A DNA stretch of 64,000 nt from contig NZ_CP040932.1 in NCBI RefSeq assembly GCF_006351965.1, forward strand, positions 2,232,001-2,296,000, in the 5' to 3' direction. Below, in pieces: positions 35,649-44,101 of the stretch. Position 1 is the first letter of the stretch. Each line of letters starts with the position of its first letter. The translations under genes were made by a program, and so were the position numbers. The stretch comes from Oceanicola sp. D3. GTDB lineage: Bacteria > Pseudomonadota > Alphaproteobacteria > Rhodobacterales > Rhodobacteraceae. The notes under the pieces were generated by a model. That model had not been told where the DNA came from and ran no database searches. It was given only the letters and a program-made list of their open reading frames with translations.

Positions 35649-36131
35649 CTATTTGCGGAAACTATCGAGGCTGACGACTTCGGCGTCGTGCTGCTCATCG
35701 CTCTCTTCGACATCCTCAGCCATGGGGGCCGGGGCGACGAACTCTTCAACCTCGTCCTCTTCGTCATCTTCCTCCTCGTCCTGGCTTTCAAAGCGCAGGC
35801 CGAATTCGACGGAAGGATCAACGAAGGTGGCGATGGCGTCATAGGGGATGACAAGCCGCTCGGGCGCATCGCCGAAGTTGAGCGTAACGGAAAACCCTTC
35901 ATCGGTGACGTCGAGATCATCAAACCAGTGCTGCATCACCACCGTCATCTCTTCGGGGTAACGCTCTTGCAGCCAATCCGCGATTTCGACGCCCTCGGCG
36001 CGGGTGTCGAAGGTGATGAAAAAGTGGTGCTGGCCCGGCAGGCCCCGCTCCGCGACTTCAGACAGAACATCGCGGATCAGGCTGCGCATGGCCCGGTGCA
36101 TCAGTCTGCCGTAGTCGATTTCTCGGGTCAT
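35649..36131 (-). CDS. sspB: SspB-type ClpXP adaptor
   Basis: A 160-aa alphaproteobacterial SspB. The substrate-binding domain (about 1-115) contains HHFFITFDTRA and FGDAPERLVIPYDAI. A long acidic linker follows (EEEDDEEDEVEEF), then a conserved short tail VVSLDSFRK, the likely ClpX docking peptide. SspB delivers ssrA-tagged proteins to ClpXP. The ssrA gene itself lies 1.4 kb away on the same strand, with only chrA between. Confidence 0.92.
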   Translation of the reverse strand: MTREIDYGRLMHRAMRSLIRDVLSEVAERGLPGQHHFFITFDTRAEGVEIADWLQERYPEEMTVVMQHWFDDLDVTDEGFSVTLNFGDAPERLVIPYDAIATFVDPSVEFGLRFESQDEEEDDEEDEVEEFVAPAPMAEDVEESDEQHDAEVVSLDSFRK

Positions 36132-36221
36132 CAGGGACGAAGGCCTCTTGGTGCTTGGTTGCCCTCAGCATAAGAGATTCGGGGCCGAATGACAGGGCCA
36201 ATCGACGGCGATTTGGAGCGG

Positions 36222-37487
36222 TTACAGGAGGCTGCCCGCTACAGCGCCCGCCAGCGCCATGAGCCCCAGCACTGGGGCCATGCCGAGGCGAAACCCGAGC
36301 AGAAGCAGCGCGGCAAGCAGGGTGAGCCCCAGCGCCGCCTCATCGAGCGTGGCCCATTCCGGGGTGGCCGGGCGATGGGCCGGGGAGGCGGGCCATGCGG
36401 TGTGAACGCGGGCAAACAGCACATGGAGCGCAAACCAGAGCGAGAGGTTGGCGATGACCCCGACAACAGCAGCGGTGATCGCCCGCAGCGCCCCGGCAAG
36501 GCGCGGTTGGCGGGTGATCCACTCGATGTAGGGGGCACCGGCGAAGATCCACAAGAAACAGGGGATGAAGGTCACCCAGAGGGTGAGCGCGGCGGCGGCG
36601 AGGGCCATCGGCAGGCTGTGCTTGGCCCCGGCCAGCGCCGCAACGAACTCGGTCACGAGGATGAGCGGGCCGGGCGTGGTTTCGGCCAGCCCCAACCCGT
36701 CGATCATTTCAGCGGTGGTCAGCCAGCCCTGCGTGTTCACCACCTCCTGCGTCATATAGGCCAGCACCGCATAGGCCCCGCCGAAGGTGACAACGGCGAG
36801 CTGCGAAAAGAACAGGCCGATGTCGGTCAGAAAGGCAGAGCCGGAGACCAGTGCGAAGGGAGCGGCCCAGAGCAGCAGGAAAATGACCACGGTCAGCGCC
36901 GTGCGGCGCGCGGAGCCGGGGGGCAGCGCTATGGCGGGCTCTTCCGTGGCACCTGTTGAGCGCAAGGCTCCCCAGAGCGCGGCGAGGCCGACGATGAGCG
37001 GAAAGGGCAGGCCGAAGCCGTAGATCGCCAAAAAGGCGGCCCCGGCCAGAGCCAGCCCCTCGGCCATGTAGCCCGGGCCAAAGGCCCGTTTGGCCAGTTT
37101 GATCAGCGCCTGAAGGACGATCACCACCACGGCGGCCTGAATGCCCAGAAACAGGCTTTGCACCATCGGCACCTGCCCGAAGGCGGCATAGGCCAGCGCA
37201 AGCGCCAGCACCACCACAGCCCCCGGGGCCACAAAGAGCGTGCCCGCGATCAGCCCGCCAGGGATGCCCCGCAGCCGCCAACCGGCATAGGTGCACAGCT
37301 GCATGGCTTCAGGGCCGGGGAGCATCATGCAGAAGGACAGCGCGGAGAGATACTGCCGCTCGGTGAGCCAGCCGCGCTTTTCAACCAACTCCTCGTGCAT
37401 CAAGGCAATCTGCGCCGCAGGGCCGCCAAAGGAGAGCAGGCCGATGCGCAGGAAGGCGCGTGTGAGGGTGGAGAAAGCAACAGTCAT
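36222..37487 (-). CDS. chrA: Chromate transporter ChrA
   Basis: A 421-aa membrane protein of the long, two-domain CHR family, which exports chromate in exchange for other ions. Each half has the conserved pattern: FGGPAAQIALMHEELV in the N-terminal half and FGGAYAVLAYMTQEVV in the C-terminal half, with PGPEAMQLCTYAGW and TTPGPLILVTEF as paired motifs. ATG 37487 was chosen over 37499, where the ORF adds MPPA. Ten or so spans are expected. It starts about 30 bases after the end of ssrA. Confidence 0.93.
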   Translation of the reverse strand: MTVAFSTLTRAFLRIGLLSFGGPAAQIALMHEELVEKRGWLTERQYLSALSFCMMLPGPEAMQLCTYAGWRLRGIPGGLIAGTLFVAPGAVVVLALALAYAAFGQVPMVQSLFLGIQAAVVVIVLQALIKLAKRAFGPGYMAEGLALAGAAFLAIYGFGLPFPLIVGLAALWGALRSTGATEEPAIALPPGSARRTALTVVIFLLLWAAPFALVSGSAFLTDIGLFFSQLAVVTFGGAYAVLAYMTQEVVNTQGWLTTAEMIDGLGLAETTPGPLILVTEFVAALAGAKHSLPMALAAAALTLWVTFIPCFLWIFAGAPYIEWITRQPRLAGALRAITAAVVGVIANLSLWFALHVLFARVHTAWPASPAHRPATPEWATLDEAALGLTLLAALLLLGFRLGMAPVLGLMALAGAVAGSLL

Positions 37488-37517
37488 GGCTGGGGGCATG
37501 ACGGGTTAATGTGTCGG

Positions 37518-37841
37518 GGAAGTAAAGTGCAGGCTTCTGTTGCCAGGTGCCTGCGAACCCCGCCTTACCTGGCTAGAGGCAAGGGCTTAAGATTTCGATC
37601 TATCGCGCTGCATTAAGCAGCGAGAGCGACCGGAGCACGATTGTTGTTGGCAATTGTACTTTACGGACCGATATCGGTGGTACCTCACCGAGACAAAGCA
37701 AACCCCTTTAGACGTTCGTCGATCCTGTTTCGGCCCCATGATCCCCCAACAAGAGATATTTGGTGGAGCCGCCGGGTACCGCCCCCGGGTCCGATCCGCT
37801 TATTACGAGCGCGTTTATGTCCATAGTCCCGTTGCCGGAAC
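37518..37841 (-). ncRNA. ssrA: tmRNA, circularly permuted two-piece type
   Basis: Rescues stalled ribosomes and tags nascent proteins. In transcription order (high to low coordinates) the acceptor piece comes first and ends GGCTCCACCA at 37761; a short spacer to 37738 is removed; then the coding piece starts GGGGCCGAAACAGGATCGACG at 37737. GGGGCCG pairs with CGGCTCC over seven bases including G3-U70, the alanine identity pair. The tag frame 37651-37613 encodes ANNNRAPVALAA and a TAA stop. The T-arm has a 5-bp stem CCGGG/CCCGG with the unusual loop GGCGGTA. The exact outer ends are estimated from the promoter and a GCAGGC/GCCTGC hairpin (37529-37554). Confidence 0.92.
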
Positions 37842-37847
37842 GCTTTA

Positions 37848-37876
37848 TACATAGGCGCGGGGCGCGGCGAATTCAA
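37848..37876 (-). promoter_or_regulatory. ssrA promoter
   Basis: Read on the - strand: TTGAAT (37876-37871), 17 bases, TATGTA (37853-37848), then TAAAG. The predicted start is near 37841. Spacing is ideal and the position fits the 5' end of the acceptor piece. Confidence 0.65.
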
Positions 37877-37955
37877 GGCACTTTCCGGCAGCGGGCAGGG
37901 CGGCTACACTCCGCATATTACAATTTCAGACCAAGTTCTTCCGAGGAGTTACCAG

Positions 37956-38597
37956 ATGAAAAACCGGATTATTCTCAGTGCCTTTGCCGCCTTTCTTGGC
38001 GCGCCTGCCGCGGCAGAATCCGTTGCCCCCGATTGCAGCAGCTACAGCTCTGACAAGGCGGGCTGGAGCTGCCATTGCGAGGCAAACGCCGCGCCCGGCT
38101 CGGTTTGGGGCTCTGGGCCCTATACCGCCGATAGCCACGTGTGCACCGCCGCTCGCCATGCCGGGGTGATCGGCGCTGAAGGCGGCATGGTGGCGCTGAA
38201 AACCGTGGAAGGCCAAGCGAGCTATACCGGATCTGAGGCCAATGGGGTTGTCACCCGCGACTGGGGCAGCTTTGCCAAATCCATCTCCTTCCCGCCGCCT
38301 GCGGCCAAATCGGACCTCGCGCAATGCGCGCGCTTTCCGACCGGCACCGAGAGCCACTCCTGCTTTTGCCCGGCCGATGCCAGCAAGCAGCGCGATGTCT
38401 GGGGTTCTGGCCCCTATACCGGCGACAGCGACATTTGCGCCGCCGCCTTTCATGCCGGCGCGGTTGGCGCCGGGGGCGGAGAGGTGACGGTGCTGCGGGT
38501 GCCGGGGCTGAAGGCCTATACCGCCTCTGAAGCCGAAGGCGTGGCCACCAGTGATTGGGGCGGCTACGACTTTTCGATCGTCTTCAACCGCAACTGA
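37956..38597 (+). CDS. Secreted protein with two LCCL domains
   Basis: A 213-aa exported protein. The signal peptide is residues 1-20 (ending APAAA before ESVAP). Two copies of a roughly 90-residue LCCL-like module follow, each with a Trp-Ser-Cys-x-Cys-type start, the motif VWGSGPYTADSHVCTAARH or VWGSGPYTGDSDICAAAFH, and an end in DWG. The four cysteines per copy suggest disulfides outside the cytoplasm. LCCL domains are known from animal extracellular proteins, may bind lipid or carbohydrate, and occur in some bacteria. GAGGAG precedes the ATG. No functional partner is adjacent. Confidence 0.85.
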   Translation: MKNRIILSAFAAFLGAPAAAESVAPDCSSYSSDKAGWSCHCEANAAPGSVWGSGPYTADSHVCTAARHAGVIGAEGGMVALKTVEGQASYTGSEANGVVTRDWGSFAKSISFPPPAAKSDLAQCARFPTGTESHSCFCPADASKQRDVWGSGPYTGDSDICAAAFHAGAVGAGGGEVTVLRVPGLKAYTASEAEGVATSDWGGYDFSIVFNRN

Positions 38598-38733
38598 GCC
38601 CGCCAAAGCAGGGCCGGACGGGGGCTGCCAGCCAATTCTGCGCCGCCCGGCCCACACATCCGCCGGGATAATGTGAATCCGGGGCGCGAGGCCGGTTGAC
38701 TTCCGTCTGGCGCAGGGTAGGTCAGACCACCTG

Positions 38734-41700
38734 ATGGCCGAGACGACGCGTATAACGCTGGGCGGTGCGCCCGAGGGGTTTGATGCCCTGCTGATCGCCC
38801 GCGAGTTGGAGCGCGGCGCGCCCGTGGTGCATTGCGCCCGCGATGACAAGCGGCTGGCCGAGATGCGGGCGGCGCTGGCCTTTTTTGCGCCGAATGTGCC
38901 CGTCATCGAGTTCCCCGGCTGGGATTGCCTGCCCTACGACCGGGTGTCGCCCAACCCCGACATCTCGGCCCGCCGCATGGCCACGCTTTCGGCGCTGGCC
39001 AGCGGCATGTCTGGCCGGTTCGTGGTGCTAACCACGTTGAACGCGGCCACCCAGCGCGTGCCGGCCAAGGCGCTGGTGGAGTCTTCCAGCTTTGTGGCTG
39101 TGGTGGGCGAGCGGGTGGACGAGGCCGGCCTGCGTGATTTTCTGGTGCGTATGGGCTTTAGCCAGGCCCCGACGGTGCTGGAGCCGGGCGATTTTGCCGT
39201 GCGCGGCGGCATCATAGATATTTACCCGCCCGGCGATGGCGGCCCGGTGCGGCTTGATCTTTTCGGCGATGTGCTCGACGGGGCCCGCCGGTTTGATCCG
39301 GCGACCCAGCGCACCACCGAAAAGCTGACGCGGGTTGAGCTGTCTCCAGCCTCCGAGGTGGTGCTGGACGAGGCGGCGATTACCCGGTTTCGCCAGAACT
39401 ACCGGATCGAGTTTGGCGCGGCCGGCTCGGATGACCCGCTGTACGAGGCCGTCAGCGCAGGCCGCAAACATGCCGGTTTCGAGCACTGGCTGCCGCTGTT
39501 TCACGAGTCGCTCGACACCTTCTTCGACTACCTGCCCGACGCATCGGTGATGCTGGATGACCAGTTTACCCCCGCCCGGCTGGCGCGGTGGGAGGGCATC
39601 GTGGACAGCTATGAAAACCGGCGCGAGGCGGCGGCGGTGAAGGCGCGGATGGGGGGCAGCTACAAGGCCGCCCCGCCAGCGCAGCTCTACCTTGATGACA
39701 GCGCTTGGGAGGCGGCGATGCAGCGCCGCCGGGTGATCCAGCTTTCGCCGTTGCCGCAGGGCACCGGGCCGGGCGTGCTGGATGCGGGCGGGCGGATCGG
39801 GCGCAACTTCTCTCCCGAGCGACAGCAAGAAACTGTTAGCCTTTTCGGGGCCTTGAAGACCCATGTTGAAGCGCAGCGCCGGGCGGGGCAGGTGGTAGTG
39901 GCCTCCTACTCCGAAGGCGCGCGCGAGCGGCTCTCTGGCCTTATGGCCGATGAGGGGTTGGAGGGCGCAACGCCGATCACCGACTGGCGCGACGTGCCCG
40001 AGGGCAAGGGCGGCGTTTACCTTGCGATCTGGCCGCTGGAGCATGGCTTCACCGAGCCGGGCCTGACGGTGATTTCCGAGCAGGATGTGTTGGGCGACAG
40101 GCTGATACGCGCGCCCAAGCGCAAGCGGCGGGCCGAAAACTTCCTGACGGAAGCGCAAAGCCTCAGCCCCGGTGATTTGATCGTGCATGTCGATCATGGC
40201 GTCGGTCGCTACATGGGGCTTGAGGTGGTTAATGCGCTTGGCGCGGATCACGAGATGATCCACCTCGAATATGCCGATGCTGCGCGGCTCTACCTGCCGG
40301 TGGAAAACATCGAGCTGCTTTCGCGCTATGGCCACGAAGAGGGGCTGCTCGACAAGCTGGGCGGCGGCGCGTGGCAGGCCAAGAAGGCCCGGCTGAAAGA
40401 GCGCATTCGCATTGCCGCCGAAAAGCTGATGCGCACCGCCGCCGAGCGGATGCTGCGAAAAGCGCCCGTGCTGGAGCCCGTGCCCCATGCGTGGGAAGAG
40501 TTCTCGGCCCGCTTCCCCTACACCGAGACGGATGATCAGCTGAAAGCCATCGCCGAGGTGCTGGAAGACCTTGAGGCAGGCCGCCCGATGGACCGGCTGA
40601 TTTGCGGCGATGTCGGCTTTGGCAAAACCGAGGTGGCGATGCGCGCGGCCTTCGTGGCGGCGATGCAGGGCAAGCAGGTGGCCGTGATTGCCCCCACCAC
40701 GCTGCTGGCCCGCCAGCACGCGCAGGGTTTTGCAGAGCGGTTCAAGGGTTTCCCGCTGAAGGTACGCCAGCTTTCGCGCTTTGTGCCCGCCAAGCAGGCC
40801 ACCGACACCCGCAAGGGGCTGGCCGATGGCACAGTTGATATCGTGATCGGCACCCACGCGGTGCTGGCCAAGAACATCCGCTTCAAGGAGCTGGGCCTGC
40901 TGATCATCGACGAAGAGCAGCACTTTGGCGTTGGCCACAAGGAGCGGCTGAAGGAGATGCGGTCTGACATCCACGTGCTCACGCTGACGGCCACGCCGAT
41001 TCCACGCACGCTCCAGCTTTCGCTTACCGGCGTGCGCGATCTTTCGATCATCGGCACCCCGCCCGTCGACCGCCTCGCCATTCGCACCTATGTGAGCGAG
41101 TTCGATCCGGTGACGGTGCGCGAGGCGCTGCTGCGCGAGCATTACCGCGGCGGGCAGAGCTTTTACGTGGTGCCGCGGATCAAGGATTTGCCGGAGATCG
41201 AGGAGTTCTTGAAAGAGCAGGTGCCCGAGGTCAGCTATGTGGTGGCGCACGGCCAGATGGCGGCGGGCGAACTGGATGACAAGATGAACGCCTTTTATGA
41301 CGGCAAGTTCGGCATCCTGCTGGCGACAACGATTGTTGAAAGCGGCCTCGATATCCCCACCGCCAACACCATGATCGTGCATCGCGCCGACATGTTCGGC
41401 CTTGCCCAGCTTTACCAGATCCGGGGCCGCGTTGGGCGCGCCAAAACGAGGGCCTACGCCTACCTCACCACCCGACCGCGCATTCCGCTAACGGACACCG
41501 CCGAGAAGCGGTTGCGGGTGCTTGGCAGCCTCGACAGCCTTGGCGCGGGCTTCACACTGGCCAGCCAGGATCTGGATATTCGCGGCGCTGGCAATCTGGT
41601 GGGTGAGGAGCAGTCGGGCCATGTGAAAGAGGTCGGCTACGAACTTTATCAGTCGATGCTGGAGGATGCGATTTCCAAGATCAAATCCGGCGAGGCCGAG

Positions 41701-42177
41701 GGGCTGCTGGAGGATGACGGGCAATGGGCACCGCAGATTAACCTTGGCGTTCCTGTCCTGATTCCAGATGCTTACGTGCCCGATCTTGATGTGCGCCTCG
41801 GGCTTTATCGACGGCTCTCCTCACTGACCACCAAGGTCGAGCTGGAGGGCTTTGCCGCCGAGCTGATCGACAGGTTCGGCCCGCTGCCCAAAGAGGTGAA
41901 CACCCTCATGCTCATCGTGCGGATCAAGGCGATGTGCAAACGCGCAGGCATTGCTAAGCTCGATGGCGGGCCCAAGGGCGGGACGGTGCAGTTTCACAAC
42001 GACAAATTCGCCAACCCGGCGGGGCTGGTTGAGTATATTCAGGCGCAGAACGGATTCGCCAAAATCCGTGACAACAAGCTGGTGGTGCGGCGCGATTGGG
42101 CCAAGGCCTCTGACAAGATCAAAGGGGCCTATGCGATTGCCCGCGATCTCGCAGAGAAGGTGAAGGCCAAGGCGTAA
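38734..42177 (+). CDS. mfd: Transcription-repair coupling factor Mfd
   Basis: A 1147-aa DNA translocase that removes stalled RNA polymerase and recruits UvrA. Domains in order: UvrB-like N-terminal module (about 1-330); D3; the RNA-polymerase-interacting domain (SPGDLIVHVDHGVGRYMGL, near 475); the helicase core with Walker A GDVGFGKTEVAMR and DEEQ box; motifs TLTATPIPRTLQ and ARTYLQIRGRVGR-like QIRGRVGRA; and the C-terminal D7 regulatory domain. The length is typical. The ATG overlaps no other gene. It converges on the MFS gene with a 7-base gap. Confidence 0.96.
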   Translation: MAETTRITLGGAPEGFDALLIARELERGAPVVHCARDDKRLAEMRAALAFFAPNVPVIEFPGWDCLPYDRVSPNPDISARRMATLSALASGMSGRFVVLTTLNAATQRVPAKALVESSSFVAVVGERVDEAGLRDFLVRMGFSQAPTVLEPGDFAVRGGIIDIYPPGDGGPVRLDLFGDVLDGARRFDPATQRTTEKLTRVELSPASEVVLDEAAITRFRQNYRIEFGAAGSDDPLYEAVSAGRKHAGFEHWLPLFHESLDTFFDYLPDASVMLDDQFTPARLARWEGIVDSYENRREAAAVKARMGGSYKAAPPAQLYLDDSAWEAAMQRRRVIQLSPLPQGTGPGVLDAGGRIGRNFSPERQQETVSLFGALKTHVEAQRRAGQVVVASYSEGARERLSGLMADEGLEGATPITDWRDVPEGKGGVYLAIWPLEHGFTEPGLTVISEQDVLGDRLIRAPKRKRRAENFLTEAQSLSPGDLIVHVDHGVGRYMGLEVVNALGADHEMIHLEYADAARLYLPVENIELLSRYGHEEGLLDKLGGGAWQAKKARLKERIRIAAEKLMRTAAERMLRKAPVLEPVPHAWEEFSARFPYTETDDQLKAIAEVLEDLEAGRPMDRLICGDVGFGKTEVAMRAAFVAAMQGKQVAVIAPTTLLARQHAQGFAERFKGFPLKVRQLSRFVPAKQATDTRKGLADGTVDIVIGTHAVLAKNIRFKELGLLIIDEEQHFGVGHKERLKEMRSDIHVLTLTATPIPRTLQLSLTGVRDLSIIGTPPVDRLAIRTYVSEFDPVTVREALLREHYRGGQSFYVVPRIKDLPEIEEFLKEQVPEVSYVVAHGQMAAGELDDKMNAFYDGKFGILLATTIVESGLDIPTANTMIVHRADMFGLAQLYQIRGRVGRAKTRAYAYLTTRPRIPLTDTAEKRLRVLGSLDSLGAGFTLASQDLDIRGAGNLVGEEQSGHVKEVGYELYQSMLEDAISKIKSGEAEGLLEDDGQWAPQINLGVPVLIPDAYVPDLDVRLGLYRRLSSLTTKVELEGFAAELIDRFGPLPKEVNTLMLIVRIKAMCKRAGIAKLDGGPKGGTVQFHNDKFANPAGLVEYIQAQNGFAKIRDNKLVVRRDWAKASDKIKGAYAIARDLAEKVKAKA

Positions 42178-42184
42178 GTGCCTG

Positions 42185-43408
42185 TTATTCCTCTGGCTTG
42201 CCCATCCAGATCATCAGACCAAGGGCAGCGATTCCACAGAGCAGACAGCCGATCATGATCGGCGTGGTGGTGCCATCAAAGAACTGGCCGATCGGCGTGC
42301 CGACCACCACCGCGCAGGCCGTGCTGATCGCGCCGATCACCGAGGTGGCCGTGCCCGCCAGCCGCCCCATTGGCTCCAGCGCAAGGGCGTTCAGGTTCCC
42401 CATGGTCAGGCCCATCTGGTAGAAGATGGTGATGATCCAGATCACATAGACAACGAAATGCGCGGTGGAGGCCTGTTGGAGCAAGCTTGTGATCACAAGC
42501 GACGTTGCGGTGATAATGAGCACGCCGGTCAGCGCCCGGATTACCATGCCGCGCATCCCGACTGTCATCACGAAGCGGGCGTTCAAAAAGCTACTGGTGC
42601 TGGCGCAGAGTGCGATGAGCGCAAACCAAACCGGGAAGCTATCGGCCTTGCCGAACACCTCGTCAAACACCGGCTGCGTGGTGGCGATGATGGCCAGAAG
42701 CTGTGCAAATACAAAGATCTGCACCGCAATCGTAAAGCGGACGGTGCGGTTGGCCACCACGATGCGAACATTCTGCCAGAGCGAGCGGGCCTGAAAGGGC
42801 ACGCGGCCTGCACGTGGCAGGGTTTCGGGCTGGCGGAGGGTGAGCCAGAGCGTGGATATGCCGATGAAGAGCACGAACACGAGGAAGATCGCACGCCATC
42901 CGAACAGCGTGATCACGCCTGAGCCGATCAGCGGGGCGAAGGCCGGGAAGAGCGAGAAGACGAGGAAGATGAAGCTGACGATCCGCGCCATTTCGCGCCC
43001 GGCATATTGATCTCGCACGATGGCAAGGCCGACCACGCGCGGCCCGGCGGCACCGAGCCCCTGAAGCACCCGCGCGGCCAGCACAAGCTCCAGCGAGGGG
43101 GCGAGCCAGGCCAGCAGCGAGCCGCCGATGTAGAGCGCGGCGCAGGCGAGGATGGTTGGTTTGCGTCCGAAGGCATCCGAAAGCGGGCCGGTGATCAGCG
43201 TACCGATGCCCATGCCCAGCATGAAAAAGGTGATGATCAGCTGCGCACGGTTGGGCGCATCTGGCGTCAACTCTTCCACGATGGTGGGCATCGCCGGCAG
43301 CATCGCATCGGTCGAGAAGGCGATGGTGGCGAAGAGCATCGCCATGAGGGCGGTAAATTCCGTCCGGCCCAGCCTGCGCTCGGGCGCCGCGCCGTCGGCC
43401 AGACTCAT
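42185..43408 (-). CDS. Bcr/CflA-family MFS transporter (second copy)
   Basis: A 407-aa, 12-span exporter of the same branch as the protein at 3182. STDAMLPAMPTIVEEL after the first span and GPLSDAFGRKPTIL in the first loop are the family motifs. Its stop is 7 bases from the mfd stop, and its start overlaps the stop of the DsbA-like gene by ATGA, so they are coupled. The pairing of an efflux pump with a thiol oxidoreductase is not a known pathway and may only reflect shared stress control. Confidence 0.9.
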   Translation of the reverse strand: MSLADGAAPERRLGRTEFTALMAMLFATIAFSTDAMLPAMPTIVEELTPDAPNRAQLIITFFMLGMGIGTLITGPLSDAFGRKPTILACAALYIGGSLLAWLAPSLELVLAARVLQGLGAAGPRVVGLAIVRDQYAGREMARIVSFIFLVFSLFPAFAPLIGSGVITLFGWRAIFLVFVLFIGISTLWLTLRQPETLPRAGRVPFQARSLWQNVRIVVANRTVRFTIAVQIFVFAQLLAIIATTQPVFDEVFGKADSFPVWFALIALCASTSSFLNARFVMTVGMRGMVIRALTGVLIITATSLVITSLLQQASTAHFVVYVIWIITIFYQMGLTMGNLNALALEPMGRLAGTATSVIGAISTACAVVVGTPIGQFFDGTTTPIMIGCLLCGIAALGLMIWMGKPEE

Positions 43409-44049
43409 CGAACGGTGCCGATCTGGCCGTTGATCTCGTCGATGAGTTTGGTCCAGAGCTCGGGCGGCTGGCAGCCGGGCACAACATGCTGGTTGGCGAT
43501 GATATGCGTGGGCACCCCCGTGACGCCCCGCTCACGGGCGTGAGCATCGCGTGCGCGGATGTCTTCACTGTCGGCATCGCTCTCCAGTAGGCGCTGGATC
43601 ACTGCAGCATCGCAGCCCGCAGAATCTGCGATATCGGCCAGAACCTCGTGGTCTTCAATGTCGCGACCTTGCATGAAGTAGGCGTCGAAGAGCATTGAAA
43701 CCACAGGAATTTGTCGCTCTTCCAGCCCCGCCCAGTGGATCAGCCGATGGGCGTCCAGTGTGTTGGGTGTGCGCTCGATGGCCTCAAGGTTTAGCATCAG
43801 CCCGGCCTCTTCTGCGGCCTTGGCGATGCGCCCATATACCTCCAGCGCTTCCTTCTTGCCGCCGAACTTGCCTTCCAGATAGGCCCGCCGGTCCATGCCG
43901 CCCTTGGGCATGTCCGGGTTCAGCTGAAACGGGTGATATTCAATGGTGAACGGGTTCTGCGGGGCGTCGGCCAGCGCCCTGTCGAGCAGGGTTTTACCGA
44001 TGAAGCACCACGGGCAGATCGGGTCGGAGAAGATGTCGAGCTTGATCAT
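43405..44049 (-). CDS. DsbA-family oxidoreductase, FrnE-like
   Basis: A 214-aa cytoplasmic thioredoxin-fold protein. The redox motif CPWC is in FSDPICPWCFIGK at residues 8-20, and the cis-proline loop GVTGVPTHIIANQ is near 177. The inserted helical domain and lack of a signal peptide match the FrnE group (often annotated 2-hydroxychromene-2-carboxylate isomerase-like). The role is uncertain; a disulfide isomerase or polyketide/stress function is reported for relatives. It overlaps the MFS gene by ATGA. Confidence 0.9.
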   Translation of the reverse strand: MIKLDIFSDPICPWCFIGKTLLDRALADAPQNPFTIEYHPFQLNPDMPKGGMDRRAYLEGKFGGKKEALEVYGRIAKAAEEAGLMLNLEAIERTPNTLDAHRLIHWAGLEERQIPVVSMLFDAYFMQGRDIEDHEVLADIADSAGCDAAVIQRLLESDADSEDIRARDAHARERGVTGVPTHIIANQHVVPGCQPPELWTKLIDEINGQIGTVR

Positions 44050-44101
44050 GGGGCGTATGTGTCACGCCCGCGCGGCGGGGGGAAGGGTGAAAGCCGTGCG
44101 C

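Noticed and set aside
37738-37841. Possible integration (att) site at the ssrA end
   Set aside because: ssrA ends are common att sites, but no integrase, no partial ssrA copy and no shift in base composition were seen.
39028-41382. A 784-codon open frame on the - strand opposite mfd
   Set aside because: Long antisense frames are common in high-GC DNA. The + strand mfd is unmistakable, and the antisense protein has no domain and a His/Arg-rich shadow composition.
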